From NCBI GenBank assembly GCA_009823505.1, contig VZQC01010550.1, positions 1,979,312 through 2,043,311 of the forward strand: a DNA stretch of 64,000 nt, written 5' to 3'. Numbering within the stretch: position 1 is the stretch's first letter; the number at the start of each line of letters is the position of its first letter. Both the position numbers and the translations under genes were made by a program. A model generated the notes under the pieces. The model had not been told where the DNA came from. It saw only the letters and a list, made by a program, of their open reading frames with translations, and made no database searches. Origin of the DNA: Rhizomys pruinosus (lineage: Eukaryota; Chordata; Mammalia; Rodentia; Spalacidae). Positions 10,785 through 32,583 of the stretch are shown here, one piece after another.

Positions 10785-12119
10785 AGTCTTACCAAGATTT
10801 AATGTACATTTATTCTTAACACGTGGAACATATAGTATAAAGATTTCATACTGAATAAATGATATTCATTAAGCCAAAAAAGGAAAAAAAAGGAGGAATT
10901 TACATCAAGTTTTTAGCTACATTGTTGAAATACAAATATGCAGATTTTATCACTGAAAAATCTCAATTGTGTTTCTTCATCAGGAACTTCAACTGAACCT
11001 AGAACTTTTTCACACCTCGATTAGAAAGAAAACAAAACAAAACAAAAACCCAGAAAAAATAAACTATAAGTTGATTGGCTGCTGAGACAGCAAGGACTTT
11101 TTACAGAGACCTGTACAGCATCGCACCAAGAGGGACGATGTCTGGCAAGAGATTAAATAGCTGTGTCTCGCTTTGTGCAGGTCACCAACTTGTTAACTCG
11201 TCATACTATAAAGGGGTAGCTGGGGGGGGCAAACTGTGGGGATTCAGGGTATGTGCAATGTACAACGTCATATATACACACGTGGCAGCGCAGCCGCTGC
11301 AGCTAAAGGTTAAAACCAGTTCTAAGAGGTGATCTCAGGGTTATTCATACAATCAAGGAGGAGCGAAAGAGGTCAGGGTGTTGTAGGTTCACACATGATA
11401 CTTTGGGGGAAAAGCCTTTTTTTTTTTCTCCTCAACATTTAACTAAAAACATTTTTAAAAACTACAGCTTGCTGCTGACCCAGCGTCCTCTCTCATTTCC
11501 ATGTGAGACATTATTATTACAGTATGTTTACAGTATCAGGGGTACAGTACAGTACATGAAAGGGTCTACACTCTACTGCACAGGCCTCTCCAGTGAACAG
11601 AGTCTGCTCACAACTGCGAACTTCTCGGCTCCTGCGAGATTGTGAATGTACGACAAAAACCACACACAGTTCAGCAGTCACCTTTTTGTCCTTCAGGGTT
11701 TTTTTTTGTATTTTTTTTTCTTTTTTTTTCTTTTTTTTTTTTTTTAACCATTAAAAACAGTTATGAAATGTGGCATCCCGTTGATGCGAGGACCGGGAAA
11801 GCCATTTTTTTTTCCCCAAACTCACTGTAAACAGTAACTTTGGTTAAAATAAAAAAAGTCTTCTATGTAGGCAGAGCTTTGTCTTTTCAAATAGGGTGGG
11901 GTCCTGAGGGAAGCCAGGTGAGGATGAGGAACAGAAAGGTGTGAGGGAGCGGGTGGGAGAGGAAAGAGAAATAGGAGAGACTTTTTCCCAAGGGAGAAGC
12001 TGGACAGCACAGGGTAAACTGGATTCTGAGGTGGTTTTGCATAAATAAAGGGCAACAGTCAGTTTCTAAGTTCTCCACACACTCACACACACACGGGAAG
12101 GGGAGGTGTCCCACAGCTG
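10785..12119 (-). other. Arid1a: Arid1a 3' untranslated region
   Basis: Runs from just after the stop codon to the poly(A) signal, about 1.33 kb, close to the human 3' UTR length as I recall it. It is almost free of SINEs, unlike its surroundings, which fits purifying selection on an exon. It holds a T/A-homopolymer-rich section (11697-11746), a cluster of TACTGTA-type miRNA seed matches at 11518-11555 and a TGTTTACA match at 11826-11833. The exact cleavage site is inferred. Confidence 0.9.
10798..10814 (-). terminator. Arid1a: Arid1a poly(A) signals
   Basis: On the minus strand AATAAA lies at 10814-10809 and a second hexamer ATTAAA at 10803-10798. A GT/T-rich downstream element follows around 10760-10785 (cttttgtgaggcttttttta in minus sense). 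Cleavage is therefore expected near 10780-10795. Confidence 0.85.
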
Positions 12120-17777
<5,658 letters not shown>

Positions 17778-18046
17778 CTAGGGCAGAGAAAGCAGAGGGG
17801 AAATTAACATCGATCATTCAGTCACACGAGATTCACAGTGCTAGGCTGGTTATCATCGGACCCTTCCTCACTTCATTTTGCCTCTCTGAGGACCAGAATC
17901 CAAGAGAACAAAGGACCACCTGTGCAAATTACCTTTTAGAGTTGTTTTTGAGAGCAACCACTATTTTTTCTTCTGGGGTTCTCCAAGTAGAAAAATATTC
18001 AAAACCCCAGAAATCAAAATAAGGTCTGTTTCTAGAAGCCCTTTTA

Positions 18047-18302
18047 TTATTATTTTTTTTTTTTATTAATTTTCTTTATTTTTGTATGTGTATGAATGTA
18101 CTGTCTGCATGCAAGTCTGTGCACCCGTGTCGTGCAACGCCGCGGAGGTCAGAAGAGGGTCTCGGATTCCCCTGGAACTGGAGTTCTCCTGGAATTGGAG
18201 CTTCAGACGGTTCTCAGCCACCATGTGGGTGCTGGGGATCGAACCCGGGTCCTCTGTAAGAGCGGTCGGCGCTCTTAACCGCTAGGCTATGTCTCCAGCC
18301 CC
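18047..18302 (-). mobile_element. Young B2, antisense, in Arid1a intron 17
   Basis: Complete, with internal duplication. The target-site duplication agaagccctttta is at 18034-18046 and 18303-18315. Confidence 0.95.
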
Positions 18303-18329
18303 AGAAGCCCTTTTAAAGAACAAGGAGAC

Positions 18330-18482
18330 ACCGGGCGTGGTGGCTCACGCCTTTAATCCTAGAACTCGGGAGGCAGAGGCAGGTGGATCTCTGTGAGTTC
18401 AAGGCCAGACTGGTCTACACAGTGAGTTCCAGGACAGCTGGGGGTACAGGGAGACCCTGTCTCGAAAAGCCAAAAAAAAAAA
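18330..18482 (+). mobile_element. B1 SINE, sense, in Arid1a intron 17
   Basis: ccgggcgtggtggctcacgc to ctgtctcgaaaagcc plus A tail. The target-site duplication aaagaacaaggaga is at 18316-18329 and 18483-18496, so it inserted next to the preceding B2. Confidence 0.95.
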
Positions 18483-18689
18483 AAAGAACAAGGAGATTTG
18501 AGTGGACTCTACACGGGGAACCTGACTGAGGACTAACTCTCCACTCAGATCTCCACTCAGAATTGGCGATTTGGGTGAGAGGAATACCAAAGTACCCAAA
18601 GTAGATTTCAGATTTCTACAGATTACAGAGTTGGCTATTTATTGGTTTTAGGGGGACTTGTGGGACAGTCCATTCACAGCTTTTCTCAC

Positions 18690-18789
18690 CTGCTGCTGCT
18701 GCTGCTGATACATTGTGGTCTGCTGGCTGGGGAAGGGGCTGCTGGAAGGGGTGCCTTGGGTAGAGAACTGATTGCCATAGGAATCATGT
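18690..18789 (-). CDS. Arid1a: Arid1a exon 17 (ends in CAG x6)
   Basis: 100 nt. The first A completes the arginine codon split from exon 16 (CG|A); then [18 protein letters not shown] and onward, ending in six CAG codons directly against donor gtgaga. Human has five glutamines here as I recall it, so this exon carries the extra residue. The intron to exon 16 is only 80 nt. Confidence 0.96.
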
Positions 18790-18868
18790 CTGCAGAAGAG
18801 AAAAGAGGGTTAGAGTAGAGAACAACAAAGCCAGAAGGCACAGTGGCAGTGGGACCAAGTGTCACTTA

Positions 18869-19042
<174 letters not shown>

Positions 19043-19091
19043 CTATAGTTGCAAGGTACCAGGGTAGGACAAGTGCAGGAGCCGTACTTAC

Positions 19092-19242
19092 CTCACTCTG
19101 TCATAAGGACCTCCATAGGGATAGTGCTGTCGTGGTCCCATAGCCACATTTCCCAGCCCAGGGCCAGTAGCACGGCTGTAGGGGTCACCCATCCCGCCGT
19201 TGGGGCCCTGCCCTGAGGACATGAAGGGATCACTCCCTGGAG
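19092..19242 (-). CDS. Arid1a: Arid1a exon 15
   Basis: 151 nt, acceptor gaactcag, donor gtaagtac. The split alanine from exon 14 is completed by CT, then [20 protein letters not shown] and on to YDRVR. Glycine-rich linker with no folded domain recognised. The intron separating it from exon 16 is only 81 nt. Confidence 0.96.
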
Positions 19243-19483
19243 CTGAGTTCAGAAAAGAAGGCAATGAGAAGACTGGCGGATGGTAGGTGAGGCAGCCTAT
19301 ACCTTGCTTACTCCATGCCCAGGATCTCTACAGAACATAGGTCGCTCCTGTTGCTTTCCTGACAGGCTTAAATAAAAGGGCTCTAAATAGGCCCCAAATA
19401 CAGAAATCATGTATTTGTTAAAGGCCAGGAGGTAAGAGGGAGGTAAAAAGGTGGTTGATGATGTGTCATTTGAGAGAGCACTT

Positions 19484-19487
<4 letters not shown>

Positions 19488-19535
<48 letters not shown>
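19488..19535. repeat. (GA)n microsatellite, Arid1a intron 14
   Basis: About 24 uninterrupted GA units. Confidence 0.97.
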
Positions 19536-19539
<4 letters not shown>

Positions 19540-19619
19540 GATAGGGAAGAAAGGTGGTAGTGGCAAGGTCTGAGGGTCAGACATATCATTAAGAACTCAT
19601 GTGTGGGGGGTGGGGGTGG

Positions 19620-19875
19620 GGCAGAGGCAGGGGGATCTGTAAGTTCAAGGCCAGCCTCTGCTACAGAGTGAGTTACAGGACAGCTGGGGCTACAGGGAGA
19701 CCCTGTCTCAAAAAGACAGAAACAAAAAGCAACAAAAAACCCACCTCATGCTGAGCATGGTGGCACAGGCCTTTAATTCCAGCACTCAGGAGGCAGAGGC
19801 AGGTGGATCTTTGTGAATTCAAGGCCAGCCTGGTCTACATAGTGAGTTCCAGGACAGTTGGGACTACAAGAAAGA
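19620..19875 (+). mobile_element. Two sense B1 copies, Arid1a intron 14
   Basis: 19620-19740 lacks the 5' end. 19751-19875 lacks the canonical tail. Confidence 0.85.
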
Positions 19876-19939
19876 ACTCACGATGCTCCCCCTGCCCTGG
19901 CATTGTATACTTAAGAATGTACAAGTTCAACAACAGTCA

Positions 19940-20173
<234 letters not shown>

Positions 20174-20297
20174 CTAATCTAGGCCAAGATCCACAGGAGA
20201 GTCACTAGTTTGGCAGACAGAGATAGGGACCACCACTGGGCTACTCAGGAGCTGTCCCCAGGGACCCTCAAACTCCTATTCCTGCTCATGGGTCTTA

Positions 20298-20465
<168 letters not shown>

Positions 20466-20739
20466 TCAGACAAGTGCTCAATTCTCATAGAAACAGACAA
20501 ATGTGTTAGAATCTATGTTCTCAGCCTCCAGAGTGCTAGGATTATAGGCCTATGATACTGTGCCTGCCTTCCCTGGATCTCTTTGGATTTTCCTAAAGAC
20601 AGCAAATCCTTGAGCAGCCCTCTGACAGCAGGTGTTCCGTGAGGCCAGGTCATAAAGAGGGGAATGGGTTCTGTCACCCCTGCAGGCATGTCCAACCTTG
20701 ACAGTGCAACACAACATTCATTGTTGTCTCAAAGTTTAC

Positions 20740-20890
20740 ATGTGGCCAGGCAACATAGTGCAGGCCTTTAATCCCATAATCCCAGCACCCAGGAGGCAGA
20801 TGCAGGTGGATCCCTGTTAGTTTGAGGGCAGCCTGGTCTACCCAGCAAGTTCCAGGATAGGCAGGGCTACACAGACCCTATTTCAAACAC
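20740..20890 (+). mobile_element. Older B1, sense, Arid1a intron 12
   Basis: ggccaggcaacatagtgcag, then B1 body with a duplicated cccataatcccag, ending before the CA repeat. Confidence 0.75.
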
Positions 20891-20892
20891 TC

Positions 20893-20931
20893 AAACACTC
20901 AAACACACACATACACACACACACACACACA

Positions 20932-20963
<32 letters not shown>

Positions 20964-20964
20964 C
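20893..20964. repeat. (CA)n(CGCA)n microsatellite
   Basis: A pure ac run followed by about eight gcac units. Confidence 0.95.
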
Positions 20965-20997
20965 AAATGCACTTCACATGAGAGCTGTACAAACCTG

Positions 20998-21385
20998 GGG
21001 CTGGAGAGATAGCTCATCAGTTAAGAGCACCGACTGCTCTTGCAGAGGACCCAAGTTTGATTCCCAGCACCCACATGGTTGCTAAGCACCATCTTTAAGC
21101 TGGGCATGGCGGTGCACGCCTTTAATCCTAGCACTCAGGAGGCAGAGGAAGGCGGATCTCTGTGAGTTCCAGGCCAGCTAGGGCTACAGGGAGATCCCAT
21201 GTCCAAAAAAAAAAAAAGAATAAGAATAAAAACTTTAAATAGGGCATGGTAGCACACGCCTTTAATCCCAGTACTCAGGAGGCAGAGGCAGGAGGATCTT
21301 TGTGAATTCTAGGCCAGCCTGGTCTACATAGTGAGTTCAGGCCTTCTGGGGCTACAGACAGACTCTGTCTCAAAAAAGACTTAAG
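20998..21385 (+). mobile_element. Partial B2 and two B1 copies, sense
   Basis: 20998-21096 is the 5' half of a B2 (ggggctggagagatagctca). 21098-21215 and 21241-21385 are B1 copies with A-rich tails. Confidence 0.85.
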
Positions 21386-22551
<1,166 letters not shown>

Positions 22552-22849
22552 TCAAGATGCCTTCCACCTGGCCACTCAGCTCACAAGCTCTCTGCTTACT
22601 GCAAGGAGCTCACCTCTTGCAGAACAGTTCTAGGTGACGGCATCTATCAGTGCTTACTCAAGATGGCGAATGTCACATTAGTGCCTCCTGAATGCTTAGG
22701 AGGTTTTGCATGATTTCCCCCCTTCCGTATGGAGCTACCTAATAATTTAAGTCTTGTCTTACTGATCCCCTGAGCTGCCAGGTCCTTTTCCCTCAACAGT
22801 CACTGTCCAGATAATCAAATGTTTAGGAGGGCCTCACGATTGCTTACTT

Positions 22850-23285
22850 TTTTTTTTTTTGAGACAGGGTCTCCCCTGTAGCCCCAGCTGGCCTGGAACT
22901 CAGTTTGTAAACCAGGCTGGTCTTGAACTCACAGACATCTGTCTGCATCTGCTTCCCAAGTGCTGGGATTAAAGACATGTGGCACCACACCCAGTATAAC
23001 TGCTTTGAACACCATTCTCAGCAGCTGGTCCACAGTTCTGTCTCCTTTCCTCAGCCCCAGGGCATACTGACCAAGACCATTTCACAAATGTTCCTTATAA
23101 TTAGCCCTTCTGTGCTAGCTGGGGATGGATCCTTCTTACTGTCTTCTTTTTTTTGGTCTTTTCGAGACAGGGTCTCCCTGTAGCCCCAGCTGTCCGGGAA
23201 CTCACTCTGTAGACCAGGCTGGCCTTGAACTCAAAAAGATCCGCCTGCCTGTGCCTCTCAAATGCTAGGATTAAAGGCATACACT
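22850..23285 (-). mobile_element. Two antisense B1 copies, Arid1a intron 11
   Basis: 22850-23000 (T12 tail to ccacacccagt) and 23148-23285 (tttggtcttttcgagacagg to attaaaggcata). Unique sequence surrounds them. Confidence 0.9.
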
Positions 23286-24395
23286 GAGTTCTTAACAGCT
23301 AGGCTTTCTCTAATGCTACCTGGCCCAATCTACTAGAACAACAGGACTCTTGTCTCCTGAGAACCTTCACTAATTTATAACTGCACTCTCCTATGAATTC
23401 TCATTGCTTTTAGAATTCAGGTCCATCACAGCAACTGAAAGGTTTGCATCCTTTTGCAAATGAAGTCAGACTTGGTCTTAGGGATTCCTTCTGTTCCTCA
23501 TCTTAGGTTCAATGAGTCCAGAGGCCCAACAATCAGAAAGTAAGCCAGTGACTAACCAACCAAACCCCCTTTCCCTACAAGCAGTGCAAGAACAAATTAT
23601 GAAGGGAAAAGTAGGAGTGTACCAGGGTCACCTCGGCAGCCTAATGTGGTTTTGCTTCCCATGCCAATTATATGGCAGTTCACACGTGCCCTGTTTGTTT
23701 TGTTTTCCTTTGTGGGGGAGGGGAATAAAGCCTGAAAGGAGAAGGAATTTATAACTGACTGTTAGTTGGCTTCATTCCAATCGCTTTCTTTTCTGTGGGT
23801 GACAGCTGTTTTCCTTTTCTGATTCAGACAGTTTGGAGTAAGTCTCTCCTGTCAGGTTCCCCACCCCCACTCAAGAGCAGGGTTGTCTGCACAATACAGA
23901 ATACACCAAAGAAGCAAAATGTGTAGGCAAAGTAGGCTACCAGTCCATGTGGCCTCACCAGTTAGCCTCTTGGAGTGCAAAACAAAACTGTGAAGCATAG
24001 GGGGAGGCAAGGACATTTTCAGCAAGGGATTAACCCACTCTGTTAAGTCACCATATAAAAGAACATAGAATTTCCTCACAATTTCACTTCTTTCATAAAC
24101 TTTCTATTAAGTAGTCCCTGAAACCCCTTGTCTCCTGGGAAGCTTCCTGGATTCAAAGAGCAATGACTAGCTGCTTTGTACCATCTTAGAGATCAAGTTC
24201 TATGGTAAGAACCTTGCTGAAATTTTACATTTATTATTTCTAACTTTTGACAGAAAACGATACATTTGAGCAACAAGGAAATTAAAGCCCAGACCTTGGT
24301 TAAGGTCACAAATGTTTTAAGTGTCTAAGACAGAAGATCACTATCCCCATGGGGTGCAGGGTACGTACCATGGGAAACCAACTGTCAGTACTTAC
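23286..24395 (-). other. Arid1a: Unique part of Arid1a intron 11
   Basis: No repeat or exon recognised. Confidence 0.65.
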
Positions 24396-24605
24396 CTGAG
24401 TCAATCCACCAATCTCCTTCACTGACACATAGAGACGATAGAGGTCCAGAGGTTTCCTACCCACGGCAGGCAGATTTGTCATGCCCATGGCCTTCTCCTC
24501 TGTGAAGGCCAAATAACGGTCCACCCACATCTTCCTCTCAGGCTCTCCACCCAGTTCATATAACTTGGTGATCTTTTCATTGGTTGTAGTAGAAGAACTG
24601 GATTT
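24396..24605 (-). CDS. Arid1a: Arid1a exon 11 (first half of ARID domain)
   Basis: 210 nt (70 codons, phase 0 both ends), acceptor ccccttccag, donor gtaagtactg. After [20 protein letters not shown] it enters the ARID fold at about 24545: [18 protein letters not shown], then [19 protein letters not shown], the helix and turn preceding the DNA-binding helix. ARID domains bind AT-rich DNA in some family members, but that of ARID1A is known to show little sequence preference. All signature residues of this half are intact. Confidence 0.98.
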
Positions 24606-24698
24606 CTGGAAGGGGTTGGTCAAAATTCATAGAATATATCAAATTCAAAGTCTATACTAAGGAAAAATCTTTTACATCTCTCTTTCTTTTCTGTCTTC

Positions 24699-25145
24699 TC
24701 TTTTTTTATTCCTCTCCATTGAGTGGAAAGTCTTGCTATGTAGCCTAAGCCAGCCTTGAAATTCTCCTGTTTTGGTCTCCCAGGTGCTAGGATCATAACT
24801 TAGAAATTACTGGCTTAGCTGGGCGTGGTGGCGCACACCTTTAATCCTAGCACTAGGGAGGCAGAGGCAGGCAGATCTTTGTGAGTTCAAGGCCAGCCTG
24901 GTTTACAGAGTGAGTTCCAGGACAGCTGGGGCTACAGGGAGACCCTGTCTTGAAAAGACCAAAAAAAAAAAATAGGTGTAGCCAGCTGTAGTGGCTCACA
25001 ACTTTAATCCCAGCACTTGGTAGGCAGAGGCAGGAAAATCTCTGTGAGTTCAAGGCCAGCCTGGTCTACATAAGGAACTTCAGGCCAGCTGGGACTAAAG
25101 GGAGACCCTGCCTCAAGAAGACAAAAATAAATTAAAAAAAAAAAA
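24699..25145. mobile_element. Old antisense B1 and two sense B1 copies
   Basis: 24699-24800 is an old antisense B1. 24814-24972 and 24979-25145 are sense copies with A tails, the first near consensus. Confidence 0.85.
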
Positions 25146-25370
25146 GTGTATGTGTGATGTATGGATGGGTGCCTGCAGAGGCCAGAAGAGGGCATTAGAG
25201 TCCTGGAGCTGAGTTATGGGCAGTTGTGAGGTGCCTGACATAGGTGCTAGGAACTGAATTTTGGCATTAGATCCCTGGAGCTGAAGCTATGGGCAGTTGT
25301 GAGCTGCCTGACATGGGTGCTAGGAACTGAATTTTGGTCTTCTGGAGCAGCAAGTAGTTCTCTGGCTGAC
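25146..25370 (-). mobile_element. Antisense B2/B3-type SINE with internal tandem duplication
   Basis: A 72-73 bp segment ending gaactgaattttgg occurs twice head to tail (25193-25264 and 25265-25337) with about six differences. Confidence 0.8.
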
Positions 25371-25555
25371 CTTGACTTTGTTGTGAACCTCCTTCTGTGT
25401 GGTCAGGATTACAGGCGTAAGTGACAATGCCTGATCAGAAACCTCCCGAGAAGGGCATTGGCAAAGCTTCTTGCTCTGGGGTGGTCACTAATACAAGCCC
25501 TGCCTTTATAAAGCTGAGAGCTAAAAGGTCTCCCTGACGTAAAGGGAGCAAACCA

Positions 25556-25738
25556 GGGGTTAAAGAGCTGGCTTAGCAGGTAAGAGTGCCTGCTGCTTCC
25601 AGAGGACTGGAATTTGGTTCCCAGAAACTATAATGGTGTCTCGGAACTGCATATAACTCCAGCTCCAGGAATCTGACATCCTCCTCTACTCTCCATGAGC
25701 ATCTGCATACACATACATACATAAATAATAAAATCTTA
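25556..25738 (+). mobile_element. B2/B3-type SINE, sense
   Basis: From gttaaagagctggcttagcag to the A-rich end at 25738. It provides the target into which the U2 fragment inserted. Confidence 0.75.
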
Positions 25739-25753
25739 AAAAATAAAGATGTG

Positions 25754-25787
25754 ATTGCTTCTTGGCCTTTTGGCTAAGATCAAGTGT
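25754..25787 (+). pseudogene. U2 snRNA retro-fragment (first 34 nt)
   Basis: Matches the 5' end of U2 snRNA, including the invariant ggccttttggctaagatcaag. The only differences are two C-to-T changes, both at U2 CpGs. It is 3'-truncated, has no poly(A), and is flanked by the perfect 15-bp duplication aaaaataaagatgtg (25739-25753 and 25788-25802). A non-functional retrocopy on the strand opposite Arid1a. Confidence 0.93.
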
Positions 25788-25792
25788 AAAAA

Positions 25793-25915
25793 TAAAGATG
25801 TGGTGGTTCATGCTTTTAACTTAGGAGGTAGAGTCAGGGGATTTCTGTGAGTTCAATGGGCAGGCTAGCTAGGGCCATACAGTGAAACCTTGCCTTAAAA
25901 CAAAACAAACAAAAC
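25793..25915 (+). mobile_element. Old B1 fragment, sense
   Basis: gtggtggttcatgcttttaa to gaaaccttgccttaaaa. Diverged, overlapping the right-hand U2 duplication. Confidence 0.65.
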
Positions 25916-26284
25916 AAAAACTTTTGTGTGCTTCTCTAGATAGATTTCTATTTCTACTATCATAATTCAACCTTCAGCCCTGCTCAAAATATTTATTTAA
26001 CACTGTACCCAGTCTAGTGACTTTCTTGGAGGTTAAGGACTCAATCTCATCTATGTCACTGTTCCATTATAGAATAATGGTACTAAACCCTTTTGCTGCT
26101 CTGGTCAGTTTTAGGAAGAAAAGAGTAGCTAATTACCCACAGCACATACCATCTTCAGTATAGGAGGCTCACCCTCAGAATTCTGTTTTAGGTCAGGTGT
26201 TATTAAATAAGATGTGGTAGTGACAATACAATCGCATACATTAAGATCCTGTAAGTTAACTCAATTCCATCAGCTATCATTCAA

Positions 26285-26468
26285 AATTCTATTTATTAAT
26301 TTTATGCATATGAGAGTGTATTGCCTGCATGGATGTAGGTGACCCCACGGAGGTCAGAAGAGGGTGCTGGATCCCCTGGAACTAGACTTACAGATGGTTG
26401 TTAGCTGCCATGTGGGTTCTGGGAGTAAGTAGTCAGTGCTCTTAAACGCTGAGCCATCCTTCTAGCCC
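26285..26468 (-). mobile_element. Older B2, antisense, Arid1a intron 10
   Basis: Ends gagccatccttctagccct; lacks the internal duplication and the gtcgtgcaatgc segment. Confidence 0.85.
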
Positions 26469-26595
26469 TAGGATTATGATGAGAGGCAATAGAAGTTTTT
26501 TCACATGTGTCATAAAAATGCTAAAATCTGTCATTTTTGATTTTTCCTTCCTATCATTCACGGAAGGAGACAGGATACAAAGCTGAGAAGAATCA

Positions 26596-29757
<3,162 letters not shown>

Positions 29758-29959
29758 TCAGCCTTGAGAATTCTAGCTAGAACCTCAACTTGGACCTGGA
29801 AATGGCTCTTAGAAAGGCCAAACATCTCCTATATTATATATAGTTATTCACCCAAGGGGTTCCTACTGTCTTTCAAATACTAAGAAGAAAAATGCTTGCA
29901 TACACAAGCCTTTTCCAAAATCACCAAGACCAGTTACCTTTCCCTATTCCCAAAGACTA

Positions 29960-30277
<318 letters not shown>

Positions 30278-30404
30278 TTAAAAATTTCACTCAATAACCA
30301 ATCACAAACACACCACACAATGTTTGGTCATGATACCATAGCTTGAATACAGCAAACTTCATTAAGGACCATGAAGAGTATATTTTTGACTTTGTAGTCC
30401 TTTT

Positions 30405-30661
30405 TTTAAAAAAAGTTTTTAAAAATTTTATTTATTTTTTGTATGTGTGTGAGTGTACTGTCTGCATGTAGGTCTGTGTCGTGTCGTGCCGTGCAATGCT
30501 GCAGAGGTCAGAAGAGGGTCTCGGATTCCCCTAGAACTGGAGTTCTCCTGGAATTGGAGTTACAGACAGCTCTTAGCCGCCATGTGGGTGCTGGGGATCC
30601 AACCCGGGTCCTCTGCAAGAGCAGTCAGCGCTTTTAACCGCTAGGCTATCTCTCCAGCCCC
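30405..30661 (-). mobile_element. Young B2, antisense
   Basis: Has the internal duplication. The 17-bp target duplication gactttgtagtcctttt is at 30388-30404 and 30662-30678. Confidence 0.95.
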
Positions 30662-30765
30662 GACTTTGTAGTCCTTTTAAGACAGAGAGGCAGTAGAATC
30701 ATGAGTTTAAAGCCAGCCTGTACTACATAGTTAAAATAGTTAAGACACTGTCAGAAACCAAACCA

Positions 30766-31013
30766 GGGCTGGAGAGATGGCCTAGCAGTTAAGAGCGCCG
30801 ACCGCTCTTACAGAGGACCCAGGTTCGATCCCCAGCACCTACATGGTGGCTGAGAACCGTCTGAAACTCCAATTCCAGGAGAACTCTAGTTCCAGGGGAA
30901 TCCAACACCCTCTTCTGACCTCCGCGGCATTGCACGACACGGGTACATACACTTGCATGCAGACAGTACATTCATACACATACAGAAATAAATAAAAATT
31001 AAAAAATATTAAA
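30766..31013 (+). mobile_element. Young B2, sense
   Basis: Has the internal duplication. The target duplication cagaaaccaaacca is at 30752-30765 and 31014-31027. Confidence 0.95.
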
Positions 31014-31164
31014 CAGAAACCAAACCAAAAACCACAAGTCCAAGTGTAGTGGAACTCCTACTTGGGACACAGGAGGAGGATCATTCCAAGTTTGAGTGAG
31101 TGGCCTCATCTACATAGATAGTGAGTTCCAGGCCAGCCAGGACCACATAGTGAGACTCTGTCTT

Positions 31165-31441
31165 TTTTTTTTAAAGTTTTTTTTTTTTAATTTATTTTTA
31201 TTTTATTTTATTTTATTTATTTCTGTATGTGTATGAATGTACTGTCTGCATGTAGATCTGTGCACCCGTGTCGTGCAATGCCGCGGAGGTCAGAAGAGGG
31301 TCTCGGATTCCCCTGGAACTGGAGTTCTCCTGGAATTGGAGTTTCGGACGGTTCTCGGCCGCCATGTGGGTGCTGGGATCGAACCTGGGTCCTCTGCAAG
31401 AACGGTCGGCGCTCTTAACCACTAGGCCATCTCTCCAGCCC
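31165..31441 (-). mobile_element. Young B2, antisense, inside an old B1
   Basis: Has the internal duplication. The target duplication gagactctgtctt is at 31152-31164 and 31442-31454; the target is the 3' end of a diverged B1 (31040-31164). Confidence 0.95.
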
Positions 31442-31468
31442 GAGACTCTGTCTTAAAAACAAAACAAA

Positions 31469-32006
31469 GCCAGGCGTCCTGGCACACACCTTTAATCCTA
31501 GCACTTGGGAAGCAGAGGCAGGTAGATCTTAGTGAGTTCAAAGCCAGCCTGGTCTACAGAGTGAGTTCCAGGATAACTGGGGTTACAGGGAGACCCTGTC
31601 TCGAAAAAGACCAAAAAAAAAAAAAAAAAAAAACAAACAAAACCCACAAGCAAGCTAGAGAACCAATTAAAATAACTCAATTCTGCCACTGTACTGTAAA
31701 AGGAGTCACAAATATTAAAAATGTGCATACCAATAAACCTTTATTTATAAAAACCAGTAGCTGGACTACAAATTTAAGAGTTTGTTCCCAGAACAGCTGG
31801 GACTACAGGGAGACCCTGTCTTGAAAAGACAAAAAAAAAGAAAAGAGCAAGCCAGGAGTGGTGGCCCACATCTTTAATCCTAGCACTCGGAGGCAGAGGC
31901 AGGTGGATCTTTGTGAGTTCAAGACCAGCCTGGTCTACATAGCCAGTTCCAGGACAGCCGGAGCTACAGGGAGACCCTGTCTCAAAAAGACCAAAAAAAT
32001 AAAAAA
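31469..32006 (+). mobile_element. Sense B1 copies
   Basis: 31469-31633 full length with a long A tail; 31785-31840 3' fragment; 31849-32006 full length. Unique sequence at 31640-31780. Confidence 0.9.
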
Positions 32007-32141
32007 TAATGAGCAGGATTTATAAATTCCCTTCTCCCACACATTACTGCAACCTCTATTTATCAAGGGTTCTTTCCCTTTAAATATTTGCAATATATGG
32101 GGTAGGAGGTAAGAAAGGGACACAGTACATGAGAAAGACAT

Positions 32142-32576
32142 TTCTTTTTTTTTTTTTGGTCTTCTCGAGACAGGGTCTCCCTGTAGCACCAGCTGTCCTG
32201 GAACTCACTTTGTAGACCAGGCTGGCCTTGAACTCACAAAGAATCCGCCTGCCTCTACCTCCCGAGTTCTAGGATTAAAGGCATTTCTTAAATGCCAAGA
32301 AGGTCTGAGACTAAATTCCTAATACCTCATCTACAACAGGAATGAATAAAAGTTTGTAAAACAAGTTCAGAGTCCACCCCAGTTTTAAGACAATTTATTT
32401 TATTTTATTTTATTTTATTTTATTTTTTGCCTTTGAGACGGGGTCTCCCTGTAGGCCTAGCTGGCCTGGAACTCTCTATGTAACATAGACCAGGCTGGCC
32501 TTGAGCTCACAGAGATCCGCCTACCTCTGCCTGCCAAGCGCCAAGATTAAAGGCATGTGCCACCACACCCAGCTAA
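32142..32576 (-). mobile_element. Two antisense B1 copies
   Basis: 32142-32283 truncated at the 5' end. 32393-32576 has a (TTTTA)n tail of about seven units. Confidence 0.9.
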
Positions 32577-32583
32577 TTTTCTA

